13,696 nt of DNA. Source: Pseudomonadota bacterium (GTDB taxonomy: Bacteria; Myxococcota_A; Polyangia; Polyangiales; Polyangiaceae). Made by a program: the position numbers and the translations under genes. The notes beneath the pieces are model-generated. The model was not told the DNA's origin and made no database searches. It saw only the letters and a list, made by a program, of their open reading frames with translations. Where the stretch lies: the NCBI GenBank assembly GCA_023460875.1, contig JAEWOQ010000306.1, positions 1 to 13,696 on the forward strand. Reading direction: 5' to 3'. Positions 1-6,573 of the stretch are shown piece by piece (positions within the stretch are counted from its first letter, which is position 1; each line of letters begins with the position of its first letter).

Positions 1-1344
1 GTCAACAACAAGGCGACGGTGCTGCCCATCACCCACGCCCACTTCCGCACGGGCAGCGCGGTGCTCTTGCCGGAGGGTGAGGCGCCGCTCAGCGGCGCGG
101 CAGCGGGGAGCACGGCGGCGGTGAGCGGAGCGGCAGCGGCAAGCACGGCGGCAGCAAGCACGGCATCGAGCGGCGCGGCGGGGAGCGGCGCTTCGACGTC
201 GTCGGTGTGCGCGCTGGCGATGGCGCTGCGCTTCAACGAGGAGCGCCCGGGGCATACGATGCTCATCGCGGGCCACACGGACTCGGTGGGCGGCGAAGCG
301 GGCAACCAAGAGCTCTCCGAGCAGCGCGCGGAGCTCGTCCACGCCGTGCTCATGGGCAACCGCGACAGATTCGCCGAGATCGCCCAGGCGACCCACAAGG
401 TGAGCGACTACAAGCAAATCTTGAAATGGGCGTCCGTCACCCTGAGCGGGCTGGAGCCGCCGGAAGGCGCCGCGCCCCCCGCGCACGACTTCCCAGCGTG
501 CGACCCCGGCACGATCGACGACGTCGCCTTCACCGGCATCGAGCCCTTGAAGGCCTTTCAGCGCGCTTATAACGCCAACAAGCCCGCCCTCGGCGTATCC
601 GCCGCCGACCTGGCCGTCCAAGGTTCCATCGGACCGAAGACGTGGGGGGCAATCTTCGACTGCTATCAGTTCAACATGGCCCAGGAGCTCGGCGAGGTGG
701 ACGACGAAGCGGACGAAGCCAACCCCACGAAGCTGCTCGAAGGTTTGGACAAGTTGCGCGGCTTGGTGACCTTCGTGGCGCTGGACGAGGAGTTCGTCGG
801 CTTCGGCGAGGCCCACCCCGCGGACGGCAACCGCAGGGACGGCGCAGCGTCGCAGCAGAACCGCCGCGTGGAGCTGTTGTTCTTCGAGAGCGGCCAAGAG
901 CCGGACGTCGCCATCCTGAAGGAGGCGCCGGAGATCACGGAGCTGTATTCGCCGGATGCGTTCGTGCGGGAGCGGCTGCCGGAGCGGCCGGGAGGGGCGA
1001 AGCCGCACTGGACCTACCGGGTCGCCATTCACCGCGTTGTCGAAAACCCCACTCCGGTCGTTATTCGGGCATACAGCGCCAACACCGCGTACGATCAACA
1101 GCGAACGGTCTCAGGAGAGCCGAGCGAAGACCAACCCTTCGCTATACTGGAGTTCACAGATATTCCTCGCGGAACGAGGCTCTTCGTCGATCGAATCCAG
1201 TCTGGCGTGACTGTGTCGCTGAGGCGCAACTTCCCGGTCACTCGAGCGAAGATGACCGCATTTCGGACCACCTCGGCCCTCCCGGAGACACAAGTCGGAC
1301 ATGATGAGGCACCCGACTATTCCACTTACGAACTGGAGCCCTAA
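1..1344 (+). CDS. OmpA-like peptidoglycan-binding protein with inserted second PG-binding-like domain (5' end outside window)
   Basis: The frame is open from base 1, so the true start lies upstream; the GTG at 19 is an internal valine. Residues below count from that GTG. An OmpA/MotB-type fold begins with a strand containing FRTGSAVLLP, is interrupted by an Ala/Ser/Gly linker (about residues 25-60), and resumes with IAGHTDSVGG and LSEQRAELV, the hallmark peptidoglycan-contacting part. The fold's usual last strand appears only much later, as NRRVELLFFE (about 281-290). Between them (about 170-215) is a segment resembling a PG_binding_1 domain, with LKAFQRAYN and GSIGPKTWGAIFDCYQ. The C-terminal 130 residues are unassigned. 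The likely role is anchoring to murein in the periplasm or outer membrane. Such OmpA/PG-binding hybrids often sit beside secretion genes, which fits the next gene 3 bases downstream, but no secretion component is visible here. The family call is fairly sure; the biological role is inferred. Confidence 0.72.
   Translation, partial: VNNKATVLPITHAHFRTGSAVLLPEGEAPLSGAAAGSTAAVSGAAAASTAAASTASSGAAGSGASTSSVCALAMALRFNEERPGHTMLIAGHTDSVGGEAGNQELSEQRAELVHAVLMGNRDRFAEIAQATHKVSDYKQILKWASVTLSGLEPPEGAAPPAHDFPACDPGTIDDVAFTGIEPLKAFQRAYNANKPALGVSAADLAVQGSIGPKTWGAIFDCYQFNMAQELGEVDDEADEANPTKLLEGLDKLRGLVTFVALDEEFVGFGEAHPADGNRRDGAASQQNRRVELLFFESGQEPDVAILKEAPEITELYSPDAFVRERLPERPGGAKPHWTYRVAIHRVVENPTPVVIRAYSANTAYDQQRTVSGEPSEDQPFAILEFTDIPRGTRLFVDRIQSGVTVSLRRNFPVTRAKMTAFRTTSALPETQVGHDEAPDYSTYELEP
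91..156 (+). repeat. Two-copy 33-bp in-frame tandem repeat in Ala/Ser/Gly linker
   Basis: Bases 91-123 and 124-156 are two adjacent 33-base units that match at 27 of 33 positions. They encode SGAAAGSTAAV and SGAAAASTAAA. A more degenerate Ser/Thr/Ala/Gly stretch continues to about 200. The repeat keeps the reading frame and forms a flexible linker inside the OmpA-like fold, so its length may vary between strains. Confidence 0.8.
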
Positions 1345-1347
1345 GCT

Positions 1348-4179
1348 ATGGGAGACCCGACGCTACAACTCGACAGCTTCCCGCGCGCGGTCCATGAGGC
1401 CTACAGTGGAGAATTAGTTCTTTTTCCGTACGAGCGCATCGAGGTGCTCACCTCGGATGGGTCAGACTTCGAAGCGAAGTTACCGCTAAAGAAAGGCGTC
1501 GACCCGACGCTTGGTGCGGTCGAGTATATAGAGAGCGGTGCCCCGAAGAGGTTGTGCGGAAGGTTCGTTTACCTTCTGATGAACAGCAAGGCGCTGGCCA
1601 GCCACATAAGGGACCACGCCTTTAGAGATGCCTTCGAGCTCTACAATGATGAAGATGAGCTCACTTCGTTCGCAGGAGCGCTCGCGGATAAGGAGGCTCT
1701 CGAGCTTACGGGAAAAACTTTCAACAGGCTCGAGGCTGCGCCGTTCGTCCTTCATAAGCTGCTGATCGTCGAGTGCGTTGGGGGGCAACCTGTGTATTAC
1801 GCGATCCAGGCACCCCTTGTTCGGCAAGAGGCAGCGGCTGGGAAAGCTCACGAGAAAAATCCGGTGGGGTGCACCTGGTTCGAGGTGCTGCTTTATGAGG
1901 AGCATGCCCTGTGGGCGTTCAGTTCCCCGTTCGCGCTGAGCGCGCAGCAAATTGAAGCTCTGGAGAACGTGGAGTGGGCAGAGTTTCCAGCGCAGGGCGT
2001 GGGTCCGGGTGCTCCTCGTTATTTAGTGGCCATTCGCGAGCCTGGCAAGGGGGTCAAAGGTGCTTACGCGTTAGGCGTCCCAGTGGTCGACCCTTTGCTC
2101 ATCCTCGAGAATCTCACGAAGAGGTACGAGAAGGCTTGCGAAGCCTACCTCGCTCATGCCACAGACTTCGAACGACTCGAACAAGAGGGTGCGGCTCAGC
2201 TAGGTGCGAATCAGCCGAACGCGGAAGAGCTGGCTCGTGGGCGAGAGAACTACCTCCGACTCTCGGTTGCTCGAATCTTGCAGGGCATCGCGGAGGTGCA
2301 GCCAAGTATTTCCGCTGAGTTGAAGGGCGGGCTTCGCGCAGTCACGCGGTTTGTTGATCAATATCGCAATCGGATCGAGTCTCTATGTCAGGAGCGCGAG
2401 GTTGCGGCGCAAGACCTGGCAGTGTGGCTGGAATCAAAGCCGATCGCTCTGATTGATGACGCGTCCCGCTCGTCGGGCGGGGTACCCCAGGTGGAGAACG
2501 CGTCCGTGTACCTTCGCGCGATGTGTGTGGGGATGCGAAGGCTCCACGAAACCAGCGCCGGGACTCATCGGCTGGCGAAGGCAATCGAACGAGCGCACGA
2601 GAGGAAGGATCCAGGGCTGGTGCGGGTCCTCGCGGAGTACGTGCTTCCAGAACGAAAGCCGGAGTCCGGTTGGTTGGACGTTAACCGAGAAGTGGCCGCG
2701 GAAGTCTACGAAGCCGCGAAGGCCAGCCATATGGTCGTGCTGCAGATGATCGCGGAGGGGCACGAGTTCCCGTTCCTCTCAAAGGTTTCAAATGCTGCAA
2801 AAAGTCTTCGCGAGAGGTCGAACGCTGCGACTCGTGAGTTCGTGAAACGCGTCAATTGTCTCTTCGGTGAGGCTTTTCTGGAGTTCATCGAGAGGGAGCC
2901 TGAATTTAAGGCTCTCACCGAAGCTGGGGTCAAAAATCTTCATAAGTTGCGCGTGTCCGCGTACCCGTCCGTCAAAGGGGCGCTTTCTGACGCCGTGGAG
3001 TTGCATGGTGTAGGACTTGGTGCGATCAACGTGGCACTCACCCTGATCGCCCTGGTCGAGGCTCGTGAAGAGGCGGGCTCTGAGGCATCAAAGGCGAATG
3101 CGGCTTTTACCTTCGCCCAGGCATACGCGGAGCTTGCCTCCGAGGTAGCGGGAGTGTTCGCACTGAAACAGGCGGCTCGGCATCTGAGCACTTTCGGCAG
3201 CGCGTTCGGTCTCGTGGCCGCTGTGGCGGGGACGCGTGAGAAGTACGATCAGCACGATTGGGACGCCATGATGGGTGAAGTCGTCGGGGGAGCGGGCGCA
3301 GCCCTCGCGTTCCACGGCAGCGTGCTGATAACTATGACTCCAAAGGGTGGCCCGAAGGGTGGGTGGTTCTTGTTCTTCGGAGCGTTACTGTCTGGTGCAG
3401 GGACAGTTTGGTCTCATTACTTTACGGATTCTGCGTATCAGCAACTTGCCAAGTTCTGCGAGTTCGGGCTCGAAAAAGGGGCGTCAGTGCCCGCGCCTCC
3501 CTGGGCGCTCGTCGAAAAGTTCAAAGACTGGAGCCCGCCGCACGACGCCGCCAAGGGCTTGGAGATTCAGATCGCAGCTGGGCGCCAGCTCTTCCACGGC
3601 TTTACCGTCGAGGGGCACGAAAGCGATCGGGATATCATTGTCATCACACCGTCAGCGTTGACGGCGCGCTCGGGTTTTCATATCCAGTTTCGGGCCTTTT
3701 ACTTCAAGCGGTTTCCGCAGGACGGCGAGAGCCTGACGCTAGATGCCTTTCAGGTCGACGGCTCCGTGCGGGTCGATGTCCAAGACCCGTTCTCGAAGGA
3801 TGGTAGCCCAGGGGTGACCAATTATGGGTCTGTCGCCGTCGTGGTGAAGAACGCCGTCAAGTCGCGACAGCGAGGCGGGCAAAGGGTGCTCGAGGTCATG
3901 CTCAGACCGGACCTGGACCCCAAGATCAACTCCTTCGATGTCCGAGAGGGACTCGTCAAGAACCCGCGGCTCGTTCACCTCGAGTGCTTGGTGCGCTTGG
4001 ACGTCAACGGAGATGGTGGCGTCGATGGAGCGAAGGGGAGCCTTGTCATCCCGAGAGCGGAGGACGGGTGGGTGCATTTCGAATGGCGACAGGGTGCTAA
4101 ATCGGTGCAAGCTGCGAGCTTCGGCACTGATCTGGCGAAAAGACTACGCACCCGTCATGGGGCGTTAGCGGGGCGTTGA
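1348..4179 (+). CDS. Large protein of unrecognised family with clustered hydrophobic segments; candidate secreted effector
   Basis: This 943-residue protein starts at ATG 1348, with GGAG at 1335-1338 nine bases upstream and only 3 bases after the preceding stop, so the two genes are probably co-transcribed. I do not recognise the family. Residues 1-250 look globular and mixed alpha/beta. Residues 250-540 are rich in charged helices. Hydrophobic segments lie at about 552-570 (GAINVALTLIALV), 614-628, 645-663 and 672-692 (WFLFFGALLSGAGTVW). A beta-rich tail (about 738-943) contains DVNGDGGVD at 885-893, which resembles an EF-hand/dockerin calcium loop. There is no N-terminal signal peptide. Large cytosol-start proteins with central or late membrane helices next to OmpA/PG-binding genes recall pore-forming type VI effectors of the VasX type, but I see no VasX, MIX or PAAR signature. 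GC is lower than in most of the window, suggesting transfer. The gene call is sure; the function is speculative. Confidence 0.75.
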   Translation: MGDPTLQLDSFPRAVHEAYSGELVLFPYERIEVLTSDGSDFEAKLPLKKGVDPTLGAVEYIESGAPKRLCGRFVYLLMNSKALASHIRDHAFRDAFELYNDEDELTSFAGALADKEALELTGKTFNRLEAAPFVLHKLLIVECVGGQPVYYAIQAPLVRQEAAAGKAHEKNPVGCTWFEVLLYEEHALWAFSSPFALSAQQIEALENVEWAEFPAQGVGPGAPRYLVAIREPGKGVKGAYALGVPVVDPLLILENLTKRYEKACEAYLAHATDFERLEQEGAAQLGANQPNAEELARGRENYLRLSVARILQGIAEVQPSISAELKGGLRAVTRFVDQYRNRIESLCQEREVAAQDLAVWLESKPIALIDDASRSSGGVPQVENASVYLRAMCVGMRRLHETSAGTHRLAKAIERAHERKDPGLVRVLAEYVLPERKPESGWLDVNREVAAEVYEAAKASHMVVLQMIAEGHEFPFLSKVSNAAKSLRERSNAATREFVKRVNCLFGEAFLEFIEREPEFKALTEAGVKNLHKLRVSAYPSVKGALSDAVELHGVGLGAINVALTLIALVEAREEAGSEASKANAAFTFAQAYAELASEVAGVFALKQAARHLSTFGSAFGLVAAVAGTREKYDQHDWDAMMGEVVGGAGAALAFHGSVLITMTPKGGPKGGWFLFFGALLSGAGTVWSHYFTDSAYQQLAKFCEFGLEKGASVPAPPWALVEKFKDWSPPHDAAKGLEIQIAAGRQLFHGFTVEGHESDRDIIVITPSALTARSGFHIQFRAFYFKRFPQDGESLTLDAFQVDGSVRVDVQDPFSKDGSPGVTNYGSVAVVVKNAVKSRQRGGQRVLEVMLRPDLDPKINSFDVREGLVKNPRLVHLECLVRLDVNGDGGVDGAKGSLVIPRAEDGWVHFEWRQGAKSVQAASFGTDLAKRLRTRHGALAGR

Positions 4180-5049
4180 AGTTGTCAGCGCTTTAGCAAT
4201 GCGTTGTGCACACTCTAGAAATTCGGTGTACTGACGGTTCGGATCTGGATCGGTAAAACAGGCACATGCGAGATCTTCCGGTGGTAGCGTGCGGCACGCG
4301 GACAACTTGTCCTTGTACAATAAATCATCGGGCAAGAACCGATCTGCGGCGTAAATTGCCCAGCGGCAAAGTCCTTCGTCGTCATTTGTCCTGTCGAGTC
4401 GGACGAGTTGGTCGCAAGCTGTGGCGCTCTCTTTGCAGTAGTCGGATAGTCGTGTGTGTTCTCTGGATTCGTGGACGTAGATCTCCTCGATGACAGTGAG
4501 GCCGAGGTGTCGACGCATGCTCTCGGCGAAGTGACGCCCTCCGTGGGTGAGGGCCCTGAGATCCTGCCGGTCCTCGTCCAGCATGTCGCCAAGCCAAACC
4601 AAGCTCTTACCCTCGCACTCCCTCATGTCGGCGCGGTAAAGATTCGGCGCGTACTCGTGCCGCACGAACTGCTCGATCTTGGCCATCTCCGGTTCTCCGC
4701 CCTGGACGATGAACAGCGAGCCGGTCGTGTACATGGGAAGCATGTGACCGAAGCGGAGCCAAACGTCCTTCTGGTCCCGGTCCTTGATGGCTGCACAAGT
4801 TTGTTCTTGTGTCGCCCCGTCGGGAAAGGGCGCGGCGTTGATGGGCTGCAGCGGCGGCAGCGTGGCGAGTGGCCCATCGGAGCCCGACGTGGGCGCGGTG
4901 GCAGCTGGCTTCGCCTTCTTCTCGAGCGAGCTTGACGCGGTCGGTGTCACTCTGTCCGGTGTCACTCTGTCGCGTTGACAACTACAGAGCAACGCCAGGC
5001 AGACGAGCCACCATCTCGAGGGACGGACTGAGTACGCTTTTCGGCACAC
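4165..5049 (-). CDS. Predicted Cys-rich lipoprotein of unknown function
   Basis: This 294-residue protein starts at a GTG (bases 5049-5047 on the reverse strand) and ends with TAA at 4165-4167. The N-terminus is a lipoprotein signal: basic residues, then WWLVCLALLCSC, where L-C-S-C fits a lipobox with Cys24 as the lipidated residue. A Pro/Thr/Ser/Lys-rich linker follows to about residue 70, including a duplicated DRVTP. The rest is a mostly polar helical domain with nine more cysteines (85, 145, 205, 212, 228, 252, 262, 264, 280), consistent with disulfides in the periplasm. No family was recognised. Its 3' end overlaps the end of the 943-residue gene on the other strand by 15 bases, so the genes converge without room for a terminator. 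A role as an immunity protein for that gene is possible but weakly supported, because such pairs normally share a strand. No strong ribosome binding site was seen, so the start is less certain than the frame. Confidence 0.68.
   Translation of the reverse strand: MCRKAYSVRPSRWWLVCLALLCSCQRDRVTPDRVTPTASSSLEKKAKPAATAPTSGSDGPLATLPPLQPINAAPFPDGATQEQTCAAIKDRDQKDVWLRFGHMLPMYTTGSLFIVQGGEPEMAKIEQFVRHEYAPNLYRADMRECEGKSLVWLGDMLDEDRQDLRALTHGGRHFAESMRRHLGLTVIEEIYVHESREHTRLSDYCKESATACDQLVRLDRTNDDEGLCRWAIYAADRFLPDDLLYKDKLSACRTLPPEDLACACFTDPDPNRQYTEFLECAQRIAKALTTSTPR
4942..4971 (-). repeat. Perfect 15-bp tandem duplication in lipoprotein linker
   Basis: Bases 4942-4956 and 4957-4971 are identical (cggtgtcactctgtc on the plus strand). 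On the minus strand they encode DRVTP twice, directly after the lipidated cysteine. The perfect identity suggests a recent slippage event that lengthened the tether between membrane anchor and folded domain by five residues. Confidence 0.85.
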
Positions 5050-5137
5050 AACCCGGGTAGCCTAGGACGTCGTAGCACCCTGGACAACCCGACGGACGGG
5101 GGCTCTTGCGGTGCTGCTCGTCGGCTCTTCGCCCTAG

Positions 5138-5244
5138 TCGTCGCCCGGAGCGCCAAGCGCTCCGGACACGTACGCGTTCACGCCTCGCGGCGGTCCCTCG
5201 TCTGAGCTCGACCTCGTAGGGGATCGAAATCACTCCATGTTTTC
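5138..5244 (+). pseudogene. Possible frameshifted remnant of the 5' part of the next gene
   Basis: In the second forward frame, bases 5138-5245 read as a plausible extracellular strand segment (DTYAFTPRGG, then SELDLVGDRNHSMFS) before a TGA at 5246-5248. The downstream gene in the first frame continues with a matching style (FVTLSIRLHLVHVV, then PGTWTLEVSA). One extra T in the TTTT run at 5240-5243 would fuse the two frames into MFFVTLS. A TAG at 5135-5137, preceded by the signal-like ALAVLLVGSSP, would still block a full-length product. This is inference from reading style, not from alignment. It could instead be non-coding leader. Confidence 0.35.
5145..5165. promoter_or_regulatory. Perfect 9-bp GC-rich inverted repeat (hairpin or operator)
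   Basis: CCGGAGCGC at 5145-5153 and GCGCTCCGG at 5157-5165 are exact reverse complements around a CAA loop. No T-tract follows on either strand, so it is not a standard intrinsic terminator. It lies 80 bases before the operon's first start and 96 bases upstream of the divergent lipoprotein start. It could be a protein-binding site or an RNA hairpin in the operon leader. Confidence 0.5.
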
Positions 5245-6573
5245 GTGACGCTTTCCATCCGCCTCCATCTGGTGCACGTAGTGGGTCGTGACCCTGCGCC
5301 AACCCCGGGAACGTGGACGCTCGAGGTCTCGGCACGAAGCCAAGTCGCCCAGCGCAGCATGTTGCTCGGACACGTCGAGAGCCCGCATCCTGCTTGCCGC
5401 GTCATGCTCACGCCGGAGCACGCCAAGGCTGGAGATCGCGTCACCGTGACCGCGCATGCATTCTGGGGCAACCAGTGGATCGCGAAAGGTGTCGCGTTTC
5501 GGGGGATGGTGACCTCCCCCGACGGTAGCGTCTCCTCGTTCTCCCTGACCCCTTCGATCGATCCGCTGGTCGGTGCCCGAGGGGAGTTCACCGCGAGCGG
5601 CAACACGGGTCTTCACGAAGTCCGCGTGAGCTGTGACGTAGGTCGGAACGCTGTCTTCGGCGCCGGAGAGTACTCGCTGGCGCCCGACGAGCCCTACGAA
5701 CCGAACCCTGGGACCGTCGAACCCTTTTATCGAGAAGCGACCGTGAGCCTCCCGGTGGCGGAACCCAGCGCTTGCACGGGCTCACCTTACAGCCTGGCCT
5801 GCTGCACTTCCCTCTCAGCATGCCCGGGAACACGGGACGTCGGCATCTTTACGGGCTTTGGCGACGGCGGTGGCGGGTCAGGGCAGCCGGGGTTCTCGGG
5901 CCTCGAACTCGCCGACCGCGCTCGAGTGACTGGGCCGGCAGGCAAGCCGACGCAGCTCGTCAGCGGCGCTCCGGAACAGACCGAGTTCGGGGCGAGCTCA
6001 CACCTCCACGGCTCCGTGTTCAGCACCTCGAGCGTCTTTGGTCGCGAGCGGACCCACGTGTCGGGAGCACTCCAGATCGAGCCCCAAGCAACTGTGCGCA
6101 CGAGCGGCGCCGCACCCACGAGGATCTTCGTGGAAGGGCAGCTCTCGATGAAGGAAGCGATTCGGCATAGCTCGGCTCGGCACGATCGGCTCCTGGTCCT
6201 CACCTTGGGCCATGAGGAAGTTTTCGTGGAGCAGGCACTCTCCGGCACGCTCGTCGCTCCCTATGCAAGCGTCACCTTGGGCGGTCAGGAAAACACGGTG
6301 CATCGCGGCGCGGTGTTTGCTCGCGGCGTGCGCCTTCGGGCCGGCGTTATCCTGGAACACCACGGCTTCCCGTGGACGTGGGTACCAGGCGGCGCCCCGG
6401 TGCTCCTGCAAACCGAGGCCGCCGCACGGCCGATGAGCGGGAGCGTGGGGACGCAGCAGGGTTCGGGGGGCTGCCAGTTGGCGCAGAGCCCTGGGCAGGT
6501 AGGGTGGCTGCCCTGGGCGTCGCTCCTGGCGCTCTTCTGGGTCCGGGGGCGTAGGAGGCAGACTGCCGCATGA
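5245..6573 (+). CDS. MYXO-CTERM-like surface protein with Ig-like and beta-helix-like regions, probably 5'-truncated
   Basis: This 442-residue frame begins at a GTG with no signal peptide (MTLSIRLHLVHVV), although its C-terminus carries a surface-sorting tail. That mismatch suggests the original N-terminus is lost. Residues about 20-150 read as beta-sandwich/Ig-like strands (PGTWTLEVSA, DRVTVTAHAFW, GLHEVRVSCDVG), of the kind that often follows VWA domains. Residues about 217-375 have the hydrophobic-alternating pattern of polymer-forming or beta-helix surface proteins (SGTLVAPYASVTLGG, then RGAVFARGVRL). The tail has Cys410, a helix at 419-433 and RGRRR at 434-438, matching MYXO-CTERM architecture, although only one Cys is present. 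The stop overlaps the next start as ATGA, so it is the first gene of a three-gene operon. The protein is probably exported and surface-anchored if an upstream signal sequence exists. The domain names are inferred from sequence style. Confidence 0.62.
   Translation: MTLSIRLHLVHVVGRDPAPTPGTWTLEVSARSQVAQRSMLLGHVESPHPACRVMLTPEHAKAGDRVTVTAHAFWGNQWIAKGVAFRGMVTSPDGSVSSFSLTPSIDPLVGARGEFTASGNTGLHEVRVSCDVGRNAVFGAGEYSLAPDEPYEPNPGTVEPFYREATVSLPVAEPSACTGSPYSLACCTSLSACPGTRDVGIFTGFGDGGGGSGQPGFSGLELADRARVTGPAGKPTQLVSGAPEQTEFGASSHLHGSVFSTSSVFGRERTHVSGALQIEPQATVRTSGAAPTRIFVEGQLSMKEAIRHSSARHDRLLVLTLGHEEVFVEQALSGTLVAPYASVTLGGQENTVHRGAVFARGVRLRAGVILEHHGFPWTWVPGGAPVLLQTEAAARPMSGSVGTQQGSGGCQLAQSPGQVGWLPWASLLALFWVRGRRRQTAA
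6553..6558 (+). promoter_or_regulatory. Strong Shine-Dalgarno for the lipoprotein gene
   Basis: AGGAGG lies inside the end of the preceding coding sequence, 11 bases before ATG 6570. It fixes the start of the second operon gene at the ATGA overlap. Confidence 0.75.

Larger units (their letters stand above)
5050..5244. other. Divergent intergenic region, 195 bases
   Basis: This gap separates the divergent lipoprotein gene and the three-gene plus-strand operon, so promoters for both should lie here. I could not pick convincing -35/-10 boxes for either. It contains small palindromes (ACCCGGGT at 5051-5058, CCTAGG at 5061-5066, GACGTC at 5066-5071), a perfect hairpin at 5145-5165, and plus-strand coding-like sequence described separately. 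Part of it may be the decayed start of the downstream gene. Confidence 0.5.

Noticed and set aside
19..21. GTG at 19 as start of the OmpA-type gene
   Set aside because: The frame is open to base 1 and the residues before it continue the same style, so the gene most likely begins outside the window.
4975..5003. TTGACA at 4975-4980 as a plus-strand promoter -35 box
   Set aside because: It lies inside the lipoprotein coding sequence and no TATAAT-like box is found 16-18 bases downstream.
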